This document shows positions 17,238-25,568 of a stretch of DNA of 64,000 nt, one piece after another (the stretch's first letter is position 1; every line of letters begins with the position of its first letter). The position numbers and the translations under genes are program-made. The stretch is from Actinoplanes teichomyceticus ATCC 31121 (GTDB taxonomy: Bacteria; Actinomycetota; Actinomycetes; Mycobacteriales; Micromonosporaceae). The stretch is taken from contig NZ_CP023865.1 of assembly GCF_003711105.1 (NCBI RefSeq), positions 4,489,001-4,553,000 on the forward strand. The letters run 5' to 3'. The notes beneath the pieces were generated by a model. It saw nothing but the letters and a program-made list of their open reading frames with translations, had not been told where the DNA came from and searched no databases.

Positions 17238-18209
17238 TCAGGGGCGTTCGGAGCGGGTCCGGCTCGCCCGGACGTGCAGCCCGGCGGCCAGCAGGGTGTT
17301 GCGGGACTCGGCCAGACCGGCGGTGAAGTCGCTGCTGTCCTGGGTGTAGTAGCGCCGGAAGAACCAGGACGGCACGCGCGGCGCCCGACGCCGGGAGAGG
17401 AACAGCTGGTCCTGCACCTGCCGGGCCATCTGGCACAGCTCCCGGTGCACCTCCGGGTCGAGGTTGCCCTTGGCCAGTTGCAGGCACCGGGCGCGGGAGT
17501 GGGCGCGGACCCGGATCCGCTCGGCGGCCACGTTGCGCTGTTCCCGGAAGGTGTCCCAGCCGAGCAGGAACATGCCCAGCGAGGGCACGCACCACTGGAC
17601 GAACAGGTCGGTGATCGTCGAGTTGCGGATCATGCCGGTGAACAGGCCGAGCGCCGCCCAGCCGAGCATCGCCAGCATGACGGCCTGGGCGTACCGGTGG
17701 CGGACCCGGCCACCCCAGGCCAGATTCTGCTGCTGGCGGACCAGCACGTCGAACGGCCGGGGCAGGTTCGGCATGTCGTAGAAGTCCGGCGGCGGGTCCC
17801 CGCGGTACCGGCTGCTGATGTGCCGGACGTCCTCCGGCGACACCTCCTCGCCGGCCAGGACGCAGTTCCACGGCAGGTGGAAGAAACGTACCTCGAAGGC
17901 CTCCTGCAGCAGCGCGGCCCGGCGCAGCTCGCGGTCCGCCCAGGAGGCCAGCCCGAGCGAGTAGGCGAGCGCCCACAGCACGCCGACGACGGCGATGGTG
18001 ACGCTCAGCGGCTTGGTGGCGAGCGCACCCCCGGAGACCGTGAGCAGGCCGGCCACGGCGAGCACGGCCGAGATGATCACCCGGAGGGCGACGAGGCGGC
18101 GGACCCGCACGTGCGAGACGGCGGTCGCGCGGAGGAAGTGACTGAGGGTGGGATCGATGGGTCGCTGGCGCACCGACGGTTTACGGTCGGACATGGCTGT
18201 CACCGCCAC
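17238..18209 (-). CDS. S-4TM family putative pore-forming effector
   Basis: 323 residues with four membrane helices at about 37-58, 68-88, 172-193 and 202-221. The family signature is well conserved: 'FFHLPWNCVLAGEEVSPED' (110-127) in the loop after helix 2, and 'VRQQQNLAWGGRVRHRYA' (157-174) entering helix 3. S-4TM proteins have been described from comparative genomics as predicted membrane-perforating effectors in nucleotide-signal-dependent conflict systems such as CBASS. No nucleotidyltransferase or SAVED-type sensor is visible nearby, so the activator here is unknown. Start 18209 or the internal Met at 18194. A TTGTCC/GGACAA palindrome lies 20 bases upstream. Confidence 0.8.
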   Translation of the reverse strand: MAVTAMSDRKPSVRQRPIDPTLSHFLRATAVSHVRVRRLVALRVIISAVLAVAGLLTVSGGALATKPLSVTIAVVGVLWALAYSLGLASWADRELRRAALLQEAFEVRFFHLPWNCVLAGEEVSPEDVRHISSRYRGDPPPDFYDMPNLPRPFDVLVRQQQNLAWGGRVRHRYAQAVMLAMLGWAALGLFTGMIRNSTITDLFVQWCVPSLGMFLLGWDTFREQRNVAAERIRVRAHSRARCLQLAKGNLDPEVHRELCQMARQVQDQLFLSRRRAPRVPSWFFRRYYTQDSSDFTAGLAESRNTLLAAGLHVRASRTRSERP

Positions 18210-18228
18210 GAATGGGGGATACCCACCA

Positions 18229-18250
18229 TTGTCCCCAAACGCCCGGACAA
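18229..18250 (-). promoter_or_regulatory. Inverted repeat upstream of the S-4TM gene (candidate operator)
   Basis: TTGTCC, ten bases, GGACAA: perfect 6-base arms centred 30 bases upstream of the S-4TM start. The surrounding 120 bases are AT-richer than the rest of the region and contain TATAGAC on the minus strand, a plausible -10. Confidence 0.45.
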
Positions 18251-18317
18251 TCGTCTATACCTGCACGTCACGGCTTAGGTATCACTGTTACAGAATGCGA
18301 TGATGCGTACAGCACAC

Positions 18318-18339
18318 AGGGTAGTGCTTCAGCTACCCT
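18318..18339 (-). terminator. Small hairpin overlapping the stop of the ParB-like gene
   Basis: AGGGTAG, eight bases, CTACCCT. The TAG stop of the minus-strand gene lies in one arm. There is no T-run, so this is a weak terminator or a regulatory hairpin between two co-directional genes. Confidence 0.35.
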
Positions 18340-18899
18340 TGGTCATCGGAGTCGTCGATGGCGGTGATCGGTCCGAGGGTCAGCCGGACTCCGGCCCGGG
18401 CCGCCCGGCCGATCAGCTCCGCCCCCAGCGCCTCGTCCCGCCCGGCCGGGCAGTGCCACCATCCGACGATCTCCCGCTCGCCGGGGAACAGCCCGGCACA
18501 CGTGGTCCAGCCGCCGGCGAACGGGAACGACCGCAACGCCCCGGCCACCCGGTCGACCGCCCACGAGCCGACCGCCGTCCCGGCCCCGAGCACGACCTGC
18601 ACCCGGCGCCTGTCCGGCAGATCCGCGTACGAGTCGGCGACCTCCAGGGTGTCGTGCTCGCTCAGCACGGCGGCGGCGATCCGGTGCATGCCGTCGAGAA
18701 TCTCCCGCCGCGCCGGCTCCACCACGATCGGCTCGGCGAAACCACCGTGCCGCACCAGCTCGACACGCAGCAGCTCGACGCGCTGGGCGCTGCCGGGGTC
18801 GGCGAGCAGGCCGCGGATCGCGCGCTTCCACCCCGGCCCGCCGAACGCGGGCCGGTAGGTGGCGAGGACCTCGGCGGGCGACATCCGGCGTACGGTCAC
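18333..18899 (-). CDS. ParB-like-domain protein of unknown role
   Basis: 188 residues. Residues 50-80 (GGFAEPIVVEPARREILDGM, then HRIAAA) match the ParB/sulfiredoxin-like N-terminal domain, where the D-G-x-H-R motif (69-73) forms the nucleotide pocket. The C-terminal half is unlike the HTH of chromosome-partitioning ParB. Free-standing domains of this type occur in DNA-modification and conflict loci; the activity here is unknown. It lies upstream of, and on the same strand as, the S-4TM gene (123-base gap) and is divergent from the DUF6461 gene. Start 18899; Met at 18884 is an alternative. Confidence 0.6.
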   Translation of the reverse strand: MTVRRMSPAEVLATYRPAFGGPGWKRAIRGLLADPGSAQRVELLRVELVRHGGFAEPIVVEPARREILDGMHRIAAAVLSEHDTLEVADSYADLPDRRRVQVVLGAGTAVGSWAVDRVAGALRSFPFAGGWTTCAGLFPGEREIVGWWHCPAGRDEALGAELIGRAARAGVRLTLGPITAIDDSDDQG

Positions 18900-19030
18900 C
18901 GGGAAAGGCTGTCATGCCCGGATTGACCTGCCTATTCACCGAAAGGCGAACAGCGGTGCCACCGATAGGGGGACCGGACGCGGCGCGACGGCGGCTGATC
19001 GATTCGACTCCGGCACACCGCGCCGGGTCG

Positions 19031-19042
19031 TACGGTGACCCT
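19031..19042 (+). promoter_or_regulatory. Leaderless -10 box for the DUF6461 gene
   Basis: TACGGT, six bases, then GTG at 19043. A TCGACT element lies about 20 bases further upstream. This decides the start codon in favour of 19043 over upstream ATG 18914. Confidence 0.5.
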
Positions 19043-20557
19043 GTGGGTGACGAGGCGGCGGAGTACTACGACCGGATGCTGGTGGACGCGGAGTGGAGCG
19101 AGGCGTTCTGCCTCACCTTCGTCCGGGGCCTCGACGACGCCGCGCTGATCACCGCGTTCGGCGGCGACCCGGCGGCGCTGATGTCGCAGGCGCAGCTCGC
19201 CCAGACACTCGACGGTTTCCGGTACGGCGCGGAGCCCGCCACCCTGGTCGTCGCCGCGCTCGGCGACTGGCGGGTGGGCATCGAGGTCAACGGATGCCAG
19301 GGCAACCGCCCGGAGGTGCTGCGCCGGGCGGCCGCGGCCGGCGACGGGGTGGCGGCCAGCGTGTTCCGCGACGTCACCGGGCGCAGCGAGTTCACCTACG
19401 TCAGCGGCGACCGGGTCCGGGTGGTGCTCGACCACCTGCGCCCGCAGCGGCGTTCCGGCGAGGACCCCGGCCTCTTCGACGAGCACGTGGCGGACCTGCC
19501 GTTCGGCTATGCCGACGACATCATCCCGGAGGCCGCCGGGCTGGCCCTGGTCGAGCGGATCACCGGCGTCCGGCTGCCGGCCGACCTGATGGAGCGGGAT
19601 CTGCCCGGCGTGCTGCTGACGCTCGTGCCGGACGATCTCGTGCCGGAGGGCGGGCGCGGCCTGGCCGCGCTGGAGCACCCGTTCGTGCGGCGGATGCTGG
19701 CCGCCCCGACCATGGAGAACCTGCCGGCGATGGCGGCGTTCCGGGCCCGGCTGATCGCCGAGGACGCCGGGCTGGCCGGCGAGCCGGTGATCCGCGAACT
19801 GCTGGCCGCCCTGGACGCCGCCCGGGAGCCCGGCCCACACCTGCGCCCGCGCCTGCGTGAGCTGCACGAGCGGCTCGCCGGGGACCTGCAGGCGATGAAC
19901 GCGGTGCAGGACATCGCGGCCGCGGCGTTTCCCGGCGACGATCCGGCGGAGCGGTTCGCGACCGCGTACGCCGTGCAGGACAGCGACCGCAGCCTGCAGG
20001 CGGTCGTGCTGCGGCGATGCGCGTTGCGCGCGATCGGCGAGGTCCGCCGGCCGGCGCCCGCGCCGGTCCCGCCGCCGGCCGCGACGGCCGTCCCGGCGCC
20101 GGAAGCCCACCTGCGCTACCCGGTGCTGGCCCGCCAGTTCGCCGGCTGGACGCCGGAGAAGCAGCGGGCCGTGAGCCGCTGGTTGGCCCGCCGGGCGTTC
20201 GAGGTGGCCGGGCTGGACACGCTGGAGTGGGCCCGTCCGGCGCTGGAGGCGCTCGATCGCGGCGACCCGCTGCCGTTCCCGGACCGGCGCGCGGTGTTCC
20301 GGCTGATCTCCGCGGCCGCCCTGGTGACCGCGGCCACCGGCCTGCCGCTGGACCAGATCGGCGACCGGCTGTCCGAACGGCAGCGCGCCGAACTGCGCGA
20401 GCGCATCGATCGGGCGCCGATGGCGGTGATCACCATCTTCAACACCACCGACCCGGATCCGGCCCGGGCCCTGGCCGACACGTTCACCACCGCCCTGGCC
20501 ACCTTCGACAGTCTCGCCGAGGACCTGGTGAATGAGCTGCGCGCCCGCTTCGGCTGA
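19043..20557 (+). CDS. DUF6461 family protein, large
   Basis: 504 residues from GTG 19043. The N-terminal 130 residues match DUF6461 (WSEAFCLTFVRGLDDAALIT; LGDWRVGIEVNGCQGNRPEV), a family of unknown function found in actinomycetes. The middle and C-terminal regions are mostly helical and Pro/Ala-linked, with no catalytic motif I recognise. Residues near the end (MAVITIFNTTDPDPARALAD) look structured. No membrane helix or signal peptide. An upstream start at 18914 would add 43 poorly conserved-looking residues. Neighbour of the S-4TM/ParB-like pair, but divergent from it. Confidence 0.72.
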   Translation: MGDEAAEYYDRMLVDAEWSEAFCLTFVRGLDDAALITAFGGDPAALMSQAQLAQTLDGFRYGAEPATLVVAALGDWRVGIEVNGCQGNRPEVLRRAAAAGDGVAASVFRDVTGRSEFTYVSGDRVRVVLDHLRPQRRSGEDPGLFDEHVADLPFGYADDIIPEAAGLALVERITGVRLPADLMERDLPGVLLTLVPDDLVPEGGRGLAALEHPFVRRMLAAPTMENLPAMAAFRARLIAEDAGLAGEPVIRELLAALDAAREPGPHLRPRLRELHERLAGDLQAMNAVQDIAAAAFPGDDPAERFATAYAVQDSDRSLQAVVLRRCALRAIGEVRRPAPAPVPPPAATAVPAPEAHLRYPVLARQFAGWTPEKQRAVSRWLARRAFEVAGLDTLEWARPALEALDRGDPLPFPDRRAVFRLISAAALVTAATGLPLDQIGDRLSERQRAELRERIDRAPMAVITIFNTTDPDPARALADTFTTALATFDSLAEDLVNELRARFG

Positions 20558-20675
20558 GCCGACCGTCCACCCGCGCACCGCCATCGAAGATCACCACATC
20601 GGCCGGGTCCGCTGAGGACCGTCCGGCGGGTACTACGATGCGTGCGGATGTTCGGCTGACCTACAGGAGGCGTCG
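20558..20675 (+). promoter_or_regulatory. Promoter and ribosome site of the second PF04672 methyltransferase
   Basis: TACGAT (about 20634-20639) is a plausible -10, with CTGAGG 16 bases upstream as a weak -35. AGGAGG ends five bases before the GTG at 20676, so unlike its paralogue this gene has a leader with a strong ribosome site. Confidence 0.45.
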
Positions 20676-21485
20676 GTGGCTGACCGGCGGCACGCACTGG
20701 ACCGGATCGACACCACGGTGGCGCACCCCGCCCGGCGCTACAACTATCTGCTCGGCGGGAAGGACAACTTCGCCGCCGACCGGGCGTCGGCCGAGGCGAT
20801 CGAGCGGGCCATGCCGACCATCCGGCTGGCCGCGAGGGAGAACCGCGAGTTCCTGCAACGCGCGGTGACGTTTCTGGCGCGGCAGGGCATCCGGCAGTTC
20901 CTGGACATCGGCACCGGCATCCCGTCGGCCGACAACACCCACGAGGTGGCCCAGCGGATCGACCCGGCCGCCCGGATCGTGTACGTCGACAACGACCCGA
21001 TCGTGCTGGCCCACGCCCGGGCGCTGCTGACCAGCACCCCGCAGGGGACGACCGCCTACATCGACGCGGACCTGCGCGAGCCGCGCGGCATCCTGGACGA
21101 CGCCGAGGTGCGCGCGACCCTCGACTTCACCCGGCCGATCGCGGTGATGCTGGTGGCGGTGCTGCACTTCGTCCGCGACGACGAGGACCCGCAGGGCGTG
21201 GTCGACACGATCGTCGACGCGTTGCCGCCGGGCAGCTACGTGGTCGCCTCGCACTCGACCTGGGAGTACCTCTCGGCCGAGGCGATCGAGAAGCTGGAGG
21301 CGGCCAACGGCGACGGGCGGTTCCGGGCGCGTACCGGCGAGCAGCTCGGGCATCTGTTCCGCCGGCTGGAGCTGCTGGAGCCGGGCGTGCAGTCGGTGGC
21401 CCGGTGGTGGCCGGAGGAGGCCTCCCAGCCCCGGCCGGCGATCGAGGACGTGGCGTTCAACGCGATCGTCGGCCGGGTGCGGTGA
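20676..21485 (+). CDS. PF04672 S-adenosyl-L-methionine-dependent methyltransferase (paralogue)
   Basis: 269 residues. Shares the family signature 'HPARRYNYLLGGKDNFAADR', the SAM-binding segment 'FLDIGTGIPSADNTHEVAQR' and 'RIVYVDNDPIVLAHARALL' with the protein at 7517-8311, from which it differs mainly in the C-terminal third. Cytosolic; substrate unknown for the family. GTG start fixed by AGGAGG five bases upstream. It stands alone between the DUF6461 gene and the GGDEF/EAL gene. Two family members within 13 kb fit the expansion of this family seen in actinomycetes. Confidence 0.92.
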   Translation: MADRRHALDRIDTTVAHPARRYNYLLGGKDNFAADRASAEAIERAMPTIRLAARENREFLQRAVTFLARQGIRQFLDIGTGIPSADNTHEVAQRIDPAARIVYVDNDPIVLAHARALLTSTPQGTTAYIDADLREPRGILDDAEVRATLDFTRPIAVMLVAVLHFVRDDEDPQGVVDTIVDALPPGSYVVASHSTWEYLSAEAIEKLEAANGDGRFRARTGEQLGHLFRRLELLEPGVQSVARWWPEEASQPRPAIEDVAFNAIVGRVR

Positions 21486-21619
21486 CGCCCGCGGCCGGCG
21501 ACGCGCGAACGGCGCGGTGACCGGCCCGGACCACGGCCGCGGCGTCCAGAACGCTCAGGACCGCCCCCGCGCGGTCGATCACCGGCATGGTGCCCCGTGG
21601 AGCCGGTGAGAGGAGGACG

Positions 21620-24079
21620 ATGGTCAACCGGTCGGCGATAGCCCGCCATGCGCGCGGCGCCGGGTTGGTCGCCGGACTCCTGGTGCTGGTGCTCAGCGTG
21701 TTCACCAGTGTGCTGGCGGCCCGGGACAAACAGGTCTCGGCACAGGACCACGCCCTCGGCCTCGCCCTGGAACAGCAGGTCGCGGCGGTGAAGAACTACT
21801 TCGCCCAGTCCCGCGCCATCGCCGAGGTACTCGCCGACAGCCCGGTCTTCATCGACTTCTTCCAGGCGCCGGGCACCACCGCGGAGAAGATCGCCGCCGG
21901 GGGTCCGCTGCTGGAGCGGGTCAATGACGCCCTGGCGTACCTGGAGCAGCTGTATCCGGACCGGATCGGCGAGGTGTGCTTCGTCGACCGCGACGGCGTG
22001 CAGATCGCCCGGATCGACGACGGCCTGCCGGTCCCGCCGGCACAGCTGCGCGACACCGAGTACCGCAGCTCCTACTTCGCCCCGACGCTGGCGCTCGGCC
22101 CGGAGCGCGTCTACCAGACCCGGGCGTACGAGTCGCCGGACACCCACACCGCGGTCATCGCCAACTCGATCGTCGTGTCGGCGGCCGGGCACACCGGCAT
22201 CGTGCACTTCGAGACCGCGCTGGACAGCTTCCGGATCGAGGCGACCGGCGGCCGGGCGGCGTCGATCATCGACACCGGCACGGGCCGGGTGCTGGTCGAC
22301 TCCCGGACGGCGACGAGCACCGACGGCAACGACGACCGCAGCTTCATCCCGCTGACGGTGGGCGGCGCGCTGAGCGGGGTGGCGACGCTCGGCGATCGGC
22401 GGGTGGCGTTCCAGCGCCTGCCGGAGGCCACCAACAACGCCAACGACTGGTACGTCGCGGTGTCCGCCCCCGCCTACGGCCTCGGCTGGACCGGGGGGCT
22501 GAGCGTCGGCTCGCTGGCGCTGCTGGCCGCCGCCCTGCTGACCATCCTGGTGTCCGGGTTGAGCTGGCGCGGGCACATGCGCTCGGTGCGCCGGGCGGCG
22601 ACCCACGACGCGCTCACCGGCCTGCCGAACCGGGCACTGTTCACCGAGCGTACCGGGGCCGCCCTGCGCGGCGGCCGGCCCGCCGCCGCGCTGATCGTCA
22701 ACCTGCAGGGGTTCCGGAACGTCAACGACGTGCTCGGGCACCGCCACGGCGACCTGCTGCTGATCCAGGTCGCGCAGCGGCTGTCGCAGGTCGCGCCGGC
22801 CGGCGCCACGGTCGCCCGGATCGGCGCCGACGACTTCGCCGTGCTGCTGCCCGGCGAGAACGAGGACAGCGCCCGCGCCGTGGCCGACCGGCTGCTGGCC
22901 GCACTGCACCACACCTTCCTGATCGACGACTTCCAGCTGGACGTGGAGGCCAACGCCGGCCTGGCGGCCGCTCCCGGCCACGGCGCCGACGCCGAGACCC
23001 TGCTGCGGCACGCCGACGCCGCCCTGCACCTGGCCCGGGAGCAGGCCAGCACGGTGCAGCAGTACGACCCGGCGCACGACACCAACGCCGCCCACCGGCT
23101 GGAGCTGCTCGGCGAGCTGCGGCGCGCGATCGGCGCCGACGATCAGCTGACCCTGCACTACCAGCCGAAGATCGACCTGGCCGGCGGCCGGGTGACCGGG
23201 GTCGAGGCGCTGATCCGCTGGCAGCATCCGCGGCTGGGCCGGGTGGCGCCGGACGCGTTCATCCCGATGGCCGAGTCGACCAGCCTGATCCGCCCGCTGA
23301 CCGCGCACGTGCTGGACCTCGCGGTACGTCAGGCCAAGGCGTGGGCGGACCAGGGCACCCCGATCCCGGTCGCGGTCAACCTGTCCACCCGGTGCCTGCT
23401 CGACGCGGGCTTCGCCGACCAGGTGTTCGACCTGCTGCACCGGGTCGGCCTGCCGGTCTCGCTGCTCAAGCTGGAGATCACCGAGAGCATGGTGATGACC
23501 GACCCGGACCGGGCCCTGGCCGTGCTGCGCACCCTGCGGTCGGCCGGCGTCAGCCTGTCCATCGACGACTTCGGCACCGGGCACTCGTCGATGACGTACC
23601 TGCAGCGTTTCCCGGTCGACGAATTGAAGATCGACAAGTCGTTCGTGCAGGCGATGGCGAACAGCCACGGCGACGCGGTGCTGGTACGTACCGCGATCAC
23701 GCTCGGGCACAACCTGGGCCTGTCGGTGGTCGCCGAGGGCGTCGAGGACGACGCCGCGGTCGCCGCGCTGCGGGCCCTCGGCTGCGACGTGGCGCAGGGC
23801 TACCACTACGCGCGGCCGATGCCGGCCGAGGAGTTCGACCGGTGGCTGATCGACTACTCCAGCCGGTCGTACACGGCCCGGCACGCGGCGGCCACGCCGG
23901 TCGGCCGGGCGGCCACGCCGGTCGGCGCGACGGCCACGCCGATCGGTCCAGCGGCCACGGCGGTCGGCGCGACGGCCACGCCGATCGGTCCAGCGGCCAC
24001 GGCCGTCGGCGCGACGGCCACGCCGGTCGGTCCGGCGGCCACGGCCGTCGGCGCGACAGCCACGCCGGTCGGCGCCTGA
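21620..24079 (+). CDS. Membrane sensor with degenerate GGDEF and intact EAL domain (c-di-GMP phosphodiesterase)
   Basis: 819 residues from the ATG preceded by AGAGGAGG. TM1 is at about 12-33, a large extracellular sensor domain (Cache-like) runs to about 290, TM2 is near 290-317, then GGDEF at about 340-495 and EAL at about 515-755. The GGDEF site reads GADDF, so diguanylate cyclase activity is unlikely. The EAL site is complete (GVEALIRW; IEITESMVMT; SIDDFGTGHSS; VAEGVE), so it should hydrolyse c-di-GMP. The last 60 residues are a 14-residue repeat (GATATPIGPAATAV) with no known role. A GTG at 21587 is an alternative start. Confidence 0.9.
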   Translation: MVNRSAIARHARGAGLVAGLLVLVLSVFTSVLAARDKQVSAQDHALGLALEQQVAAVKNYFAQSRAIAEVLADSPVFIDFFQAPGTTAEKIAAGGPLLERVNDALAYLEQLYPDRIGEVCFVDRDGVQIARIDDGLPVPPAQLRDTEYRSSYFAPTLALGPERVYQTRAYESPDTHTAVIANSIVVSAAGHTGIVHFETALDSFRIEATGGRAASIIDTGTGRVLVDSRTATSTDGNDDRSFIPLTVGGALSGVATLGDRRVAFQRLPEATNNANDWYVAVSAPAYGLGWTGGLSVGSLALLAAALLTILVSGLSWRGHMRSVRRAATHDALTGLPNRALFTERTGAALRGGRPAAALIVNLQGFRNVNDVLGHRHGDLLLIQVAQRLSQVAPAGATVARIGADDFAVLLPGENEDSARAVADRLLAALHHTFLIDDFQLDVEANAGLAAAPGHGADAETLLRHADAALHLAREQASTVQQYDPAHDTNAAHRLELLGELRRAIGADDQLTLHYQPKIDLAGGRVTGVEALIRWQHPRLGRVAPDAFIPMAESTSLIRPLTAHVLDLAVRQAKAWADQGTPIPVAVNLSTRCLLDAGFADQVFDLLHRVGLPVSLLKLEITESMVMTDPDRALAVLRTLRSAGVSLSIDDFGTGHSSMTYLQRFPVDELKIDKSFVQAMANSHGDAVLVRTAITLGHNLGLSVVAEGVEDDAAVAALRALGCDVAQGYHYARPMPAEEFDRWLIDYSSRSYTARHAAATPVGRAATPVGATATPIGPAATAVGATATPIGPAATAVGATATPVGPAATAVGATATPVGA
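23927..24076 (+). repeat. 42-bp in-frame tandem repeat at the 3' end of the GGDEF/EAL gene
   Basis: At least three units of 42 bases starting GGCGCGACGGCCACGCCGAT, encoding GATATPIGPAATAV or close variants, with a partial unit on each side. Length is a multiple of three, so the frame is kept. Confidence 0.85.
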
Positions 24080-24113
24080 CACCGGGCGGCGGCGCGCCGG
24101 TACCGTCGCGGGG

Positions 24114-25034
24114 TCAGACGACCTGGCCGGTGACGTCGCCGTACGCGCTGCGCACCCAGTCCTTCCCGGCCAGCTTGAGGTGCAGCTCCCGCAGGCGGGT
24201 GGCGCGCCGGGTCGCCTCCACCGGACGTACGTGCCCGGCGATGGCCCGCAGCGCGGTCACGTCGTCGAGGTCCTCCGGCAGCGGGCAGCGCCCGGCCTGC
24301 CGCGCCCGGCGCAGACCGGCCTGCGCCGGCACCACGGCCAGCGGCTCGGCGCGCAGCTCCCGGCGCAGGTAGTCGGCGTCGGTCTCGTCGACGACCTTGT
24401 TGCCGACCGTGACCAGCAGGTCCGCGACCCCGGCCGCGGTGGCCAGTTCGCGGTAACGGCGGGCCACGGTGACCGACTCCGGGGTGGGCTCGACCACCAC
24501 GACGATCGCGTCGAACTGGGCGTGCAGCGAGTTGGCGAACGCGTCGGTGCCGGCCACCATGTCGCAGACCACCCAGTCGCCGGGCGCCGGGCGCAGATGT
24601 GACAGCAGGTTCTCCAGGATGGCCAGGTGGCCGTGGTAGCAGCCGCCGCCGATGTCCTCCGGCTCGTAGGTGCCGACGTGCATCACGTGGGTACGCTCGT
24701 CGAGCGCCACCCCGTGGCCGGCCAGCACCGGGTCGGCGGCGTCCAGGGTGACCAGCCGGGAACCGGGCCCGGGCGGGGTGGTGGCGACGAACCGCTCGAC
24801 CCCGCCGACCAGCGTGTTCGCGCCCAGCAGGTGGCGGCGCACGGCGGCCGCGTTGTCCGGGTGCGACAGCGCCGCACGCCGGTCGGCGGTCACTCCGAGC
24901 AGCGGTGCGAGGTGCACGTTGACGTCGGCGTCGATGGCCAGCACCCGGTGGCCGGTGGTCCGCAGGTATCCGACGAACAGCGCGGCCAGGGTGCTCTTGC
25001 CACTGCCGCCCTTGCCGGTGAAAGCGATTTTCAT
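24114..25034 (-). CDS. CooC/ParA-type P-loop ATPase
   Basis: 306 residues. The N-terminus is a deviant Walker A, MKIAFTGKGGSGKSTLA, with the second Lys (KGGSGKS) of the MinD/CooC class; 'VLAIDADVNVHLAPLLG' follows, then 'GDWVVCDMVAGTDAFANS' as the Walker B region. CooC proteins insert nickel into carbon-monoxide dehydrogenase; similar ATPases mature other metalloenzymes. No CODH or hydrogenase gene is in the window, so the client is unknown. The ATG at 25034 is chosen because the P-loop begins there; a TAGCTT box ends seven bases before it. Probably expressed with the Rrf2/GyrI-like pair upstream. Confidence 0.85.
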   Translation of the reverse strand: MKIAFTGKGGSGKSTLAALFVGYLRTTGHRVLAIDADVNVHLAPLLGVTADRRAALSHPDNAAAVRRHLLGANTLVGGVERFVATTPPGPGSRLVTLDAADPVLAGHGVALDERTHVMHVGTYEPEDIGGGCYHGHLAILENLLSHLRPAPGDWVVCDMVAGTDAFANSLHAQFDAIVVVVEPTPESVTVARRYRELATAAGVADLLVTVGNKVVDETDADYLRRELRAEPLAVVPAQAGLRRARQAGRCPLPEDLDDVTALRAIAGHVRPVEATRRATRLRELHLKLAGKDWVRSAYGDVTGQVV

Positions 25035-25082
25035 TACCGAGAAGCTAGTGACGCGGGCGGACACCGGCAAGCGGAACACGCC

Positions 25083-25097
25083 TTTTCGTAACGAAAA
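25083..25097 (-). promoter_or_regulatory. Perfect palindrome upstream of the CooC-like gene
   Basis: TTTTCGTAACGAAAA: 7-base arms around one central base, about 50 bases upstream of the ATG and upstream of the proposed TAGCTT -10. In this GC-rich DNA an AT-rich palindrome is unlikely by chance; a regulator binding site is the simplest reading. Confidence 0.55.
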
Positions 25098-25112
25098 CCG
25101 TTCCCAAGAGGG

Positions 25113-25568
25113 TCAGTGGACCGCCAGGTAGATGTCGGCGCCACCGGCGTGGTGCACCTCCAGATCGGTGGTGAACGCCCGGGCCGGCTCGGCGCCGGCG
25201 TCGGTGTGCCGCCAGATGTCCTGCCAGGCGGTGATCAGAGCCCGCGGCATCGGGCCACGCACGGTCCGCAGCAGGCAGCGCGCGGCCGGCACCCGCACCA
25301 CGGTCAGCCCGCCGGCGCCGCCCGGGTCGCCGACCGCGACACCGACGACCTGTGTGTACGCGCCGCGGTGATCCGACTCGTAGTCGGTGAGCACCGCGTA
25401 CATCCGGTCGTCGAGGCGGCCCGTGACCCGGGTGAAGGCGTCCGGGTCGAGGGCCCGCCGCCACAGGCCGGGCAGTCCGGCGGTCGCCGGATCGGCCTCG
25501 GCGGCGTTGGTGGTGGTGCGCAGGGCATATCCGGCGACGAGCACCTCGGCCCGGTCGACAGGTGTCAC
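25113..25568 (-). CDS. GyrI-like / AraC effector-binding-domain protein
   Basis: 151 residues. The fold is suggested by the repeated half-domains: 'RTTTNAAEADPATAGLPGLW' (helix), 'DRMYAVLTDYESDHRGAYTQ' and 'VVGVAVGDPGG', then 'VVRVPAARCLLRTVRGPMP', as in stand-alone SRPBCC-unlike GyrI/effector-binding proteins that bind small ligands. Cytosolic; ligand unknown. The GTG start overlaps the Rrf2 stop (GTGA) and has AAGGAGAG upstream, so translation is coupled to the regulator gene. Confidence 0.7.
   Translation of the reverse strand: MTPVDRAEVLVAGYALRTTTNAAEADPATAGLPGLWRRALDPDAFTRVTGRLDDRMYAVLTDYESDHRGAYTQVVGVAVGDPGGAGGLTVVRVPAARCLLRTVRGPMPRALITAWQDIWRHTDAGAEPARAFTTDLEVHHAGGADIYLAVH

Noticed and set aside
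22726..22910. GGDEF cyclase activity in the first GGDEF/EAL gene
   Set aside because: The active-site sequence is GADDF; Gly and Glu needed for catalysis are changed.
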